A DNA stretch of 17,976 nt from Acidobacteriota bacterium (GTDB lineage Bacteria; Acidobacteriota; Aminicenantia; Aminicenantales; Aminicenantaceae): the NCBI GenBank assembly GCA_030609975.1, contig JAUWSR010000029.1, positions 1-17,976 on the forward strand, written 5' to 3'. Positions 8,370 to 14,687 of the stretch are shown here, piece by piece. The notes under the pieces were generated by a model. The model was given only the letters and a program-made list of their open reading frames with translations. It was not told where the DNA came from and made no database searches. Position 1 is the stretch's first letter. Every line of letters begins with the position of its first letter. A program made the position numbers and the translations under genes.

Positions 8370-8444
8370 TGCTAAATTTTTAGCATGCTAAAATTTTAGC
8401 ACTCATTTTTATGCCTGTCAACCTCAAATGCTAAATTTTTAGCA
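8370..8444. promoter_or_regulatory. Three 16-bp palindromic operators of the BlaI-type repressor
   Basis: Three copies of TGCTAAA(A/T)TTTTAGCA occur at 8370-8385, 8386-8401 and 8429-8444. The middle copy is a perfect palindrome and the outer two differ from it only at one central base. Sites 1 and 2 abut exactly; site 3 is centred 43 bp from site 2. They occur only here in the window, immediately upstream of the repressor gene. Relative to the promoter on the minus strand, site 3 lies 7 bp upstream of the -35, site 2 covers the -10 and site 1 covers the likely start of transcription. Symmetric TnCTA-type palindromes with an A/T centre suit a dimeric winged-helix repressor. Assignment to this repressor rests on position. 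Confidence 0.8.
8393..8421 (-). promoter_or_regulatory. Consensus sigma70 promoter of the blaI-blaR operon
   Basis: TTGACA (8421-8416, perfect) is followed by a 17-base spacer and TAAAAT (8398-8393, five of six to TATAAT). The -10 is wholly inside the second operator. Predicted transcription starts near 8386, giving a leader of about 55 bases. A strong promoter under strong repression is the expected design for an inducible BlaI system. Confidence 0.8.
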
Positions 8445-8517
8445 CTTTTTTAAATCTCAATATTCAAAACAGAATTAACGGCAGAAAGGTTGCAAAAGAT
8501 TTGTGGTAGATAACTAA

Positions 8518-8770
8518 CCTGGATTATTCACGAGGTGAGATTGCTACAGATACGAGGCATGGAGGGCGAAGCTGTAGTTTACTACTGCGAGACCCGACAT
8601 AACGAAGTAGATGCAGTAAGATCGGCTCGCCCGAAGGGTAAAAAATGTCGATTATAAATAGAAATCACATCGAAAAAGAAAAAATCAGAATGCTTCCTCC
8701 TAGATCTACATAAGGTTCAGATAGCACTAAAGTTAAAGAAAACATCGACATTTTTTTCTAATAGTTCAGG
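8518..8770. mobile_element. MITE-like non-autonomous element, copy 1
   Basis: Non-coding element of 253 bases starting CCTGGATTATTCACG and ending in the partly inverted ...TAGTTCAGG (9 of the last 11 bases match). It is flanked on both sides by CTAA (8514-8517 and 8771-8774), which looks like a 4-bp target duplication. Inside, a perfect 13-bp inverted repeat (8640-8652 with 8744-8756, core ATGTCGAT) could form a long stem. The block 8602-8639 matches 32 of 38 bases with the reverse complement of 17323-17360 in copy 3. GGGCGAAGC (near 8565) recurs in inverted form in copy 2. No ORF of note. The ends and target size would suit an IS1380-like transposase in trans, but that is a guess. The remaining bases 8445-8517, between the operators and this element, show nothing recognisable. 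Confidence 0.7.
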
Positions 8771-8786
8771 CTAAATGATAACAGGA

Positions 8787-9884
8787 TCAGTATTGACGTG
8801 ATGGAAGCAGATCGGTGAGTGTCCGGGAATCGAGCTCGCAGGTCACAGGGTATCCCTTGGCTAACTGATATTTTCCCAAAGCCAGACGTGTCTGTCTGCC
8901 CAAAATCCCATCGGATAGCCCTTGATAATAGTCCATTTCCTGCAGGCGGATTTGGATCTCTTTTATCTCCTCCAGCTCCCATTTCCTGCTCATGAGACGC
9001 ATATCCTCTCTTGTAAGCTGCTCACCGATAATATACACAGGGATTCCCGCCTTGATCTCTCTGTGTTCAAAAAGCTCATCGATATCTTCATTTCGCAGGG
9101 CGATGCACCCCCAGGTCCAGTTCCTTTCCAGCCGCCAATTGCGCATCTGTCCATGGATCTGGATCTCTCCGCCGATGCCTTTTCCATCCGGGACTTTCCC
9201 TGCAGATTTTAAAAGATCGTAGCGGATGCGGTCCGTGGAATTGGGATAATCGAGGTCGAAAGCATGACGAAAGGTCGATCTTAATTTGCGGTTTGTAACC
9301 CTGTATAAACCCTCCGGGGTGGTGGCAAAATCCTGATGCAATTTTCTCTTTAAAGGATCCCGCCCCAAAATGAGTGGATATCTTTTGGCGAACTTCCCTA
9401 AATCGCGGATTTCCAGAAAATAGTGGATCTTGTCGATCCAAATCTCAGGCTGAGTGAGCTGAGGCAGTTCAACTCCAGGTGTAGCGATGGCAATGACATT
9501 GCTGTAAATCGGTTTAGTGTTCTCTGATACCACTGCGGCCATATAATAATAGGTGACATTTTGAGCGGTGGATCTGTCCAGGAATCCTGTGTTGACATCC
9601 TGCGAAGTCAGTTCAAAGGTCACGAGGGGATAGCGGATGGGATCGATCTCATCCGAGGAAATATGGTGTGTACTGCGGTAGAGCCTTTTCCCTCTCTGTT
9701 CGATTGATTCCGGCAGTTCGAACTTTATCCTCACTGAAAATCTGTCCTGGGGCTGACCGGAGATCCTGAATTCCGAGGTTGCCGCTCTTGCGGAGGCTAG
9801 CCCTACAAAAAGAAGCACAGCTCCCCAAATGAACGGCCCCTTCGATCGAGTGATTCCTGTCATTCTCTTCATTATCAGCTGCAT
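8787..9884 (-). CDS. L,D-transpeptidase (YkuD) with peptidoglycan-binding domain
   Basis: Envelope enzyme of 365 residues that would form 3-3 peptidoglycan crosslinks or attach proteins to the wall. Residues 1 to about 35 are a signal peptide ('GAVLLFVGLASARA'). Residues about 37-135 look like a fibronectin-III-type beta domain ('VTYYYMAAVVSENTKPIYSNVIAI'). The YkuD catalytic domain (about 148-287) has 'TTPEGLYRV', the histidine motif IQIHGQ (H244) and the nucleophile motif WTWGCIALRNEDI (C260, R264). A PG_binding_1 domain ends the protein (about 305-360, 'IQIRLQEMDYYQGLSDGILG'). Start choice is uncertain: ATGs at 9884, 9872 and 9863 are all possible and none has a strong ribosome site. The predicted start of transcription lies only about 11 bases before 9884. 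Its 3' end is 17 bases from the mobile element. Confidence 0.9.
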   Translation of the reverse strand: MQLIMKRMTGITRSKGPFIWGAVLLFVGLASARAATSEFRISGQPQDRFSVRIKFELPESIEQRGKRLYRSTHHISSDEIDPIRYPLVTFELTSQDVNTGFLDRSTAQNVTYYYMAAVVSENTKPIYSNVIAIATPGVELPQLTQPEIWIDKIHYFLEIRDLGKFAKRYPLILGRDPLKRKLHQDFATTPEGLYRVTNRKLRSTFRHAFDLDYPNSTDRIRYDLLKSAGKVPDGKGIGGEIQIHGQMRNWRLERNWTWGCIALRNEDIDELFEHREIKAGIPVYIIGEQLTREDMRLMSRKWELEEIKEIQIRLQEMDYYQGLSDGILGRQTRLALGKYQLAKGYPVTCELDSRTLTDLLPSRQY

Positions 9885-9902
9885 CTTTTTAAGTAACCAA
9901 CA

Positions 9903-9931
9903 ATGATACCTGAGATTTGGTTTTTTGTGAA
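9903..9931 (-). promoter_or_regulatory. Promoter of the L,D-transpeptidase gene
   Basis: TTCACA (9931-9926, five of six) and TATCAT (9908-9903, five of six) are 17 bases apart on the minus strand. The start of transcription would fall around 9896, giving a very short leader. Its -35 is two bases from the -35 of the promoter facing the other way. Confidence 0.6.
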
Positions 9932-9933
9932 TG

Positions 9934-9962
9934 TTGACACGTCTTAATGCAGGGTATATCTT
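9934..9962 (+). promoter_or_regulatory. Promoter of the kinase-remnant/TPR/oxidoreductase operon
   Basis: A perfect TTGACA (9934-9939), a 17-base spacer and TATCTT (9957-9962, four of six). Transcription would begin near 9969, so the ATG at 9931, upstream of this promoter, cannot be the start of the first gene. This supports the GTG at 9994. Confidence 0.6.
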
Positions 9963-9993
9963 AGAACTACAGTTGCAAGAGGAATTGCTGTCA

Positions 9994-10233
9994 GTGATCT
10001 GCCCTAATTGTCAATTCAACAATCAACCTGGTATTGTATTTTGTGGAAAGTGCGGTAATAAGCTCGCTACGGAAGAAGAAGTCAACGCAGCCGTCACACT
10101 GACTATACCAGCCTCCATGAAGTATTTGTCCAGGGGTACTTTGTTTGCGGGACGGTTCGAAGTCATCGAAGAACTGGGGCGGGGCGGCATGGGCGCCAGG
10201 AGTCCATTGCCGTCCTGCCTTTTAAGGACATGA
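9994..10233 (+). pseudogene. N-terminal remnant of a serine/threonine kinase-TPR protein (kinase domain deleted)
   Basis: The product would begin with a zinc ribbon (CPNC...CGKC) and a short linker, and then the glycine-rich loop that opens a Hanks-type kinase domain ('GRFEVIEELGRGGMG'). Directly after GGMG the kinase sequence stops. The next bases read, one frame over, 'QESIAVLPFKDMSPQQDQ', the motif that normally follows the kinase and membrane linker in this protein class. All catalytic residues (the Lys, HRD and DFG regions) are gone and the frame is shifted, so the old frame ends at the TGA at 10231-10233. The junction is near 10195-10200. By comparison with the family, roughly a kilobase is missing. 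A GTG start at 9994 is chosen because homologues begin at the zinc ribbon, AAGAGGA lies 10 bases upstream, and the promoter excludes the ATG at 9931. Confidence 0.8.
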
Positions 10234-11663
10234 GCCCCCAACAGGATCAAGCTTATCTCTGTGATGGCTTAGCTGAGGAACTCATCAACGCCTTAACTCA
10301 GGTTAGAGGTTTAAAAGTGGCAGCTCGAACATCATCGTTCTCTTTTAAGGATAAAGAGACAGATATCCGTGAGATCGGCAGCATCTTAAATGTCGGCTCA
10401 GCCCTGGAGGGGAGCGTCCAGAAAGCGGGAAACCGCCTGCGGATCACAGCCCAGCTCATCTCTGTTTCCGACGGATACCATATCTGGTCGGAACGATTTG
10501 ACCGGAGTGCGGATGACATCTTTGCCATCCAGGATGAGATCTCCTTGGCGGTGGTGGAAAAACTCAGAGTGGAGTTACTTGAGGAGGAAAAAGCTAAGGT
10601 CACCAAACGTCACACCCAGGATAAAGAGGCCCATAATCTCTATTTAAGGGGGCGGTACTTTTGGTACCGGCGTTACAAGGGAGACATGATCCGGGCTGTA
10701 GGTTTCTATCAGAAAGCTATCGATAAAGATCCCAATTATGCCTTTCCCTATGTGGGAATTGCCGATGTCTTTAATATCATGGGCCAATGGGCCTACATCA
10801 GTCCCGTGGAAGCCTATACGCGCGCAAAAGCTATGCTCCAGAAGGCCATGGAGATCGACAGCGAATTGAGTGAGCTTTACTCCTCTCTCGGCTTTATGAC
10901 CGCAGGCTATGAGTGGGATTTGGTCAAAGCTGAAAAATATGCCCGCCGCAGCATTGAACTCAATCCCAACAATACCTTTGCGCACGGCTGGCTTGGCGAA
11001 CTGTTAGCTACCCTAGAGCGTTACGACGAAGCTTTGGCTGCAGTGGAATCCGCGGTCGAGTCCGATCCATTGTTTGGCCTGATCTATTCTCTCTTAGGTA
11101 TTGTACTGGCCCTTTCAGGCCAAGCGGAAGCCGGCCGGGAACAAATCCAAAAATCCATTGCTATGGATCCAGACAATCCCATGCCCTATCTTTTTTTGGG
11201 CATGATCTGTCTGGTAAAACCTACAGATCCAGAAAAAGCTGTGGAATATCTTGAGAAGGCTATGGGCTTCGGCCTCCACTTTGCCTATGGACACTTGGGG
11301 GCCGCTTACGCATTACTAGGCAAGGAAGATAAGGCCTTTGAGGTCCTCGAAAAACTCGATCTGTTAGAAAAGGAAAACTTCATCCCTCCTTTTAAAAGAT
11401 CTTTGTTGTTGTTGAAACCCGAATTAAAGCATTTCCGCTTCATGAAAAAGAAATATGTGGCTCCTTTACTTAAAGCATTGATCTACATGGCACTGAACAA
11501 ACATGAGGAGGCCTTACATTACTTGGAAGAGTCGTGTGAGGCCCGTGATTATTTTTTTCCTGCCATTGTCACCACATCAGGCCTTTTGGATGCTCCCGGG
11601 ATAGAGGAGCTTAAAAAACAACCCAGATTCAAGGCTCTCAAAAAAAAGATTAGGATGGAATAG
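10230..11663 (+). CDS. TPR sensor/scaffold protein, C-terminal part of the broken kinase gene
   Basis: The open frame of 477 residues is the former C-terminal half of a kinase-TPR protein. Residues 1 to about 110 form the alpha-beta domain common in these proteins ('DGLAEELINALTQV', 'ALEGSVQKAGNRLRITAQLI', 'HIWSERFDR'). Its natural first strand (SIAVLPFKD) is encoded just upstream but is not in this ORF. From about residue 130 onward there are six or so tetratricopeptide-like repeats ('AVGFYQKAIDKDPNYAFPYV', 'AEKYARRSIELNPNNTFAHG', 'ALAAVESAVESDPLFGLIYS'). The ATG overlaps the stop of the remnant as ATGA, so it could be translated by coupling. The absence of any stop over 1.4 kb suggests either recent damage or retained use as a protein-binding module. 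It lacks a kinase, signal peptide or membrane helix. Co-transcribed with the oxidoreductase 12 bases downstream. Confidence 0.75.
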   Translation: MSPQQDQAYLCDGLAEELINALTQVRGLKVAARTSSFSFKDKETDIREIGSILNVGSALEGSVQKAGNRLRITAQLISVSDGYHIWSERFDRSADDIFAIQDEISLAVVEKLRVELLEEEKAKVTKRHTQDKEAHNLYLRGRYFWYRRYKGDMIRAVGFYQKAIDKDPNYAFPYVGIADVFNIMGQWAYISPVEAYTRAKAMLQKAMEIDSELSELYSSLGFMTAGYEWDLVKAEKYARRSIELNPNNTFAHGWLGELLATLERYDEALAAVESAVESDPLFGLIYSLLGIVLALSGQAEAGREQIQKSIAMDPDNPMPYLFLGMICLVKPTDPEKAVEYLEKAMGFGLHFAYGHLGAAYALLGKEDKAFEVLEKLDLLEKENFIPPFKRSLLLLKPELKHFRFMKKKYVAPLLKALIYMALNKHEEALHYLEESCEARDYFFPAIVTTSGLLDAPGIEELKKQPRFKALKKKIRME

Positions 11664-11675
11664 AAGGATACGCAC

Positions 11676-13187
11676 ATGTCTGAGAAATCGGTCATAGTTA
11701 TCGGAGCCGGCATCGCAGGGCTGTCAGCGGGATGTTATGGCCGGATGAACGGCTACCAGGTTCAGATCCTCGAGCAGGACACACGTCCAGGCGGGTTGTG
11801 TACCTCCTGGGAACGCAAAGGATACACCATTAACGGCAGTATCGCATTTTTAGGCGGCTCGGGGCCTCAGGTCAATATCCATCAAGTATGGAAAGAACTG
11901 GGTGTGATCCCGAAGATCCGGATGGTCGATTATGAATACTTCATTATCATAGAAGGGGAAGAGGGGCAGAGGCTCCTGGTTTACACCGACGTGGATCGTT
12001 TAGAGCAGCACATGCAGGAGCTGGCTCCTGAAGACGAAAAAGTCATCGCTGAATTTATTGCAGGTATTCGTGTCTTTACACGATACCAACTTCCTTTCGA
12101 AAAAGCCCAGGAGCTGTTTACATCCTTGGATGCAGTCAAGCTGATGTGCACTCACCTCCCTCTTTTTCGAGCTATGGGAAAATGGAAAAAGATTTCCATC
12201 AAAGAATTTGCCCAACGCTTTCAAAATCCTTTCCTGCAAAAAGCCTTCCTGCAGATGAGAGCCCTGTTCTCTGAAGATATTCCCATGGTGATATTCCTCA
12301 TGTTTTTTGCCTGGAGCCATTTAAAGTCGGCAGGCTATCCTGAAGGAGGCGCGCTTCGTTTCTCTCGTTCTATCGAGGAAAAATTCAAAAGATTGGGGGG
12401 AAGGATCGAATACCAAACGCGTGTGAAAAAGATCATAATCGAGAATGACCGAGCAGTGGGAGTTCGTCTTGAAGATGGGAGTGAACGGCGGTGTGATTAT
12501 GTGATCTCAACCGCAGACGGCCGCACCACCATCTTCGATATGCTGGAGGGAAAGTACTTAAATGATAAGATCCGGGACATTTATGCGGAATTTCCTTTGG
12601 CCCCGCCGGTCTTGCTTGTAGGTTTAGGCATTTCCCGCAAGTTTTCAGACATTCCCCACTTGGGTGTCGGCTTTATCTTTTCGCTCCAAGAACCGGTGAT
12701 TATCGGGGGGATCGAGATGCAGTTTCTGCGTCCTATGGTTTACAATTTTGACCCTGCCTCAGCGCCGGAAGGCAATACCACCCTGCGTTTGGTCTTACCT
12801 GCGAATTATGCCTACTGGGAGAGATTTCAGGAGAGTCCCCAGGAGTATCGAGCTGAGAAACAGAAAGTGGCAGAGACCGTGATCGCACTTTTGGAGCAGC
12901 GTTTTCCGGGGATTTCCAACCAAGTGGAGATGTGGGATGTGGCGACTCCGCTTACATTTGAACGCTACACCGGCAATTCGAAAGGGACGATCATCGGGTG
13001 GGATGTCACCACGAAAACCGCTTTCAAAAGAATCCCCAAGGCGTTGCCTGGTCTTCGGAATTTCTGGATGGCCGGACAATGGGTGGAGATAGGCGGCGGC
13101 ATTCCTATGGTGGCTCTCTCCGGCCGCAATGTCATCCAACTCATCACTAAAAAAGACGGCAAGTCCTTTAGTACAAAAGAGGAATAG
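11676..13187 (+). CDS. FAD-dependent oxidoreductase of the phytoene desaturase/CrtI-like family
   Basis: Flavoprotein of 503 residues, typical length for the phytoene-desaturase/retinol-saturase-like group. The N-terminus is a dinucleotide-binding Rossmann motif ('VIVIGAGIAGLSAGCYGRMNGYQVQILEQ', G10-x-G12-x-x-G15). It is followed by 'RPGGLCTSWERKGYTING', the second FAD contact of this superfamily. The C-terminal FAD motif is 'NFWMAGQWVEIGGGIPMVALSGRNV'. The family desaturates or isomerises polyenes and related lipids. No carotenoid or other isoprenoid genes are nearby, so the substrate cannot be named. AGAAGGA about 8 bases before the ATG is a good ribosome site. Spacing of 12 bases after the TPR gene suggests an operon. 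It converges on the aminotransferase with 9 bases between the stops. Confidence 0.85.
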   Translation: MSEKSVIVIGAGIAGLSAGCYGRMNGYQVQILEQDTRPGGLCTSWERKGYTINGSIAFLGGSGPQVNIHQVWKELGVIPKIRMVDYEYFIIIEGEEGQRLLVYTDVDRLEQHMQELAPEDEKVIAEFIAGIRVFTRYQLPFEKAQELFTSLDAVKLMCTHLPLFRAMGKWKKISIKEFAQRFQNPFLQKAFLQMRALFSEDIPMVIFLMFFAWSHLKSAGYPEGGALRFSRSIEEKFKRLGGRIEYQTRVKKIIIENDRAVGVRLEDGSERRCDYVISTADGRTTIFDMLEGKYLNDKIRDIYAEFPLAPPVLLVGLGISRKFSDIPHLGVGFIFSLQEPVIIGGIEMQFLRPMVYNFDPASAPEGNTTLRLVLPANYAYWERFQESPQEYRAEKQKVAETVIALLEQRFPGISNQVEMWDVATPLTFERYTGNSKGTIIGWDVTTKTAFKRIPKALPGLRNFWMAGQWVEIGGGIPMVALSGRNVIQLITKKDGKSFSTKEE

Positions 13188-13208
13188 TATTTTTTCCTAA
13201 ACTTTAGG
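13180..13208. other. Overlapping small inverted repeats at the convergent junction
   Basis: Two alternative stems share bases between the convergent oxidoreductase and aminotransferase genes: AGGAA (13180-13184) with TTCCT (13194-13198) around a T-rich loop, and CCTAA-ACT-TTAGG (13196-13208). They include both stop codons. They could help end transcription from both sides, but both stems are short and neither has a proper T tail. Confidence 0.2.
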
Positions 13209-14384
13209 GGCGTACTCATACATCGCTTCCTTGAATCTTGTCAATCCTTCACGAATTTCATCCCAGGACCTGACACAGGTCATCCTCAGGTAGCCTTCTC
13301 CTTGACTGCCGAAGGCCACTCCAGGCACCACAGCGACATGGTGGTCTCTCAGCAGCTTATCGGCTATGCTGGTTGAGTTGACTCCGATGTCCTTGATGTT
13401 GATCCAAGCAAAGAATCCACCTTCCGGATAACCACAGCTTACATTGGGGATCTTGTTGATCTCCGTAACCACGTGGCGGCAGCGTTTTTCCCAATCCTGC
13501 CAAAGGTTTTTGACTTCGACGGGAGGTTCATCCTCAAGGGCCTTGATAGCTCCTGTCTGGGTGAAGGAGCCTGCACACGTTATCAAATGCTGTTGGATCT
13601 TGGTCATGCCGGCGATTATATTCTCAGGAGCATAGGCAAATCCGATCCGCCATCCTCCCATGGAGAGGGTTTTTGCAAGTCCCATCAAAGTGATGGTGCG
13701 ATCTTTCATCCCAGGTCGTGTGGCCAAGCTGATATGGCGGCGATCCCCCCATGTGCAGCGCTCATAGATCTCGTCGGTTATCACGATCAGATCATGTTTA
13801 CAGGCGATCTCAGCAAGTCGATCCAGATCGGATTCGGTATGTACGGCTCCTGTGGGATTGTGGGGCGAACAGAACAGGATGGCCCGGGTCCGATCTGTGA
13901 TTGCGGCTTCGAGCTCCTTACTGTCCCAGCGAAAATGATTCTCATGGTGAAGGGGAACAGGGACAGCTTTTCCACCACAGAGTCCGATCGTGGGGCGGTA
14001 ACTTACAAAACAGGGATTCTCCACAATGACTTCATCGCCTGGATCTACAGTGGTCAATAAGGATAGGGTAAGCCCATGTTTGCAGCCGAGCGTGGCGATG
14101 ATGGATGTTTCGGGATCAGCCTCGATCCCGTTTTCACGCTGGAGTTTTTTCGCACAGGCTTCTCTGTATTCCGGCTTCCCTTGGGCCATGGTCTGGTGGG
14201 TGTCTCCTGCCACAACAGCCTCGGCAGCTGCTATATTGACATAATCCGGGCTGTGCTCTGCCGCGCGCCCGGCTGAAAAATCAATCACATCGATCCCTTC
14301 ACGGCGCAGCTTGGCGGCCATGTCGGCCATCAAAACCGTAGCGGATGCGGGAGTTTCCAGAATTCTTTTTGCTAGAGTTAGCAT
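13197..14384 (-). CDS. Class I/II pyridoxal-phosphate aminotransferase
   Basis: Cytoplasmic PLP enzyme of 395 residues in the aspartate/aromatic/alanine aminotransferase fold (fold type I, subgroup I-gamma). Visible active-site features are 'SPHNPTGA' (N176), 'VITDEIYE' (D204, Y207), the Schiff-base lysine in 'MGLAKTLSMGGWRIGFA' (K238, with R246 for the phosphate) and a C-terminal 'YLRMTCVRS' whose arginine should bind the substrate carboxylate. The family exchanges amino groups between an amino acid and a 2-oxo acid. The exact amino acid cannot be told from sequence alone, and no biosynthetic neighbours help. AGAGGAA lies about 11 bases before the ATG at 14384, slightly far. Single gene on its strand. 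Confidence 0.92.
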   Translation of the reverse strand: MLTLAKRILETPASATVLMADMAAKLRREGIDVIDFSAGRAAEHSPDYVNIAAAEAVVAGDTHQTMAQGKPEYREACAKKLQRENGIEADPETSIIATLGCKHGLTLSLLTTVDPGDEVIVENPCFVSYRPTIGLCGGKAVPVPLHHENHFRWDSKELEAAITDRTRAILFCSPHNPTGAVHTESDLDRLAEIACKHDLIVITDEIYERCTWGDRRHISLATRPGMKDRTITLMGLAKTLSMGGWRIGFAYAPENIIAGMTKIQQHLITCAGSFTQTGAIKALEDEPPVEVKNLWQDWEKRCRHVVTEINKIPNVSCGYPEGGFFAWINIKDIGVNSTSIADKLLRDHHVAVVPGVAFGSQGEGYLRMTCVRSWDEIREGLTRFKEAMYEYAPKV

Positions 14385-14418
14385 GGCGTTTGTTTCCTCT
14401 GAGCTTACCTTACGTTGT

Positions 14419-14467
14419 CACAAATCTAACACACCTTATTTGTGTATTCAATCTCACAAACATTATA
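14419..14467 (-). promoter_or_regulatory. Candidate promoter(s) and inverted repeat upstream of the aminotransferase
   Basis: On the minus strand a perfect TATAAT lies at 14467-14462, exactly at the edge of the mobile element. Its best upstream partner is TCGACA at 14488-14483 inside the element, with a short 15-base spacer. A second candidate is TTGAAT (14451-14446), 17 bases, TAGATT (14428-14423). CACAAAT (14419-14425) and ATTTGTG (14438-14444) form a 7-bp inverted repeat across the second -10 and spacer, a possible operator. Which promoter works cannot be decided from sequence. Confidence 0.4.
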
Positions 14468-14593
14468 CCTGAATAATCCCAATGTCGATATTTTGCTTAA
14501 TGCATGTAATATCGAGGGTTTACATAAGAATCTTCGGAGCTTCGCCCGCCGTGCCTACTATCTATGGCAAACTCAACTCGTGAATTATCCAGG
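14468..14593. mobile_element. MITE-like element, copy 2 (shortest)
   Basis: This 126-base non-coding element has ends CCTGAATAATCCC and, inverted, CCTGGATAATTCACGAG (10 of the first 13 bases match). A subterminal stem is present: TCGATATT (14485-14492) with AATATCGA (14508-14515), again following a TGTCGA core as in copy 1. The segment GAAGCTTCGCCCGCCGTGCC is close to the inverted GGCATGGAGGGCGAAGC of copy 1. It lacks the 38-base block shared by copies 1 and 3. Flanking TATA/TGTA match three of four bases, so a target duplication is possible but eroded. It lies between the divergent aminotransferase and S9 peptidase genes. Confidence 0.6.
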
Positions 14594-14639
14594 TGTATAA
14601 GTGAAGCTGACGTGGAAATGATGGGGGCTGCATATGGCA

Positions 14640-14669
14640 TTGACCAATTTGTAGCGGATGTAGTATGTT
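14640..14669 (+). promoter_or_regulatory. Weak candidate promoter for the S9 peptidase gene
   Basis: TTGACC (14640-14645, five of six) is followed after 18 bases by TATGTT (14664-14669, four of six), leaving only about 12 bases of leader before the AAGGAG ribosome site and the ATG at 14688. Plausible but unproven; the rest of 14594-14687 shows no other clear signal. Confidence 0.35.
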
Positions 14670-14687
14670 TGAGCGAAGGAGTTTTCT

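Noticed and set aside
8370..8444. CRISPR-like array, because short repeats occur three times
   Set aside because: Units are 16-bp palindromes, two of them with no spacer, placed around a promoter; operator sites explain them fully.
8518..8770. Small RNA gene or riboswitch between the BlaI operon and the L,D-transpeptidase
   Set aside because: Terminal repeats, matching flanks and related copies elsewhere in the window favour a mobile element, though transcription is not excluded.
9931..9993. ATG at 9931 as start of the kinase remnant
   Set aside because: It lies upstream of the TTGACA/TATCTT promoter; homologues start at the zinc ribbon, matching the GTG at 9994.
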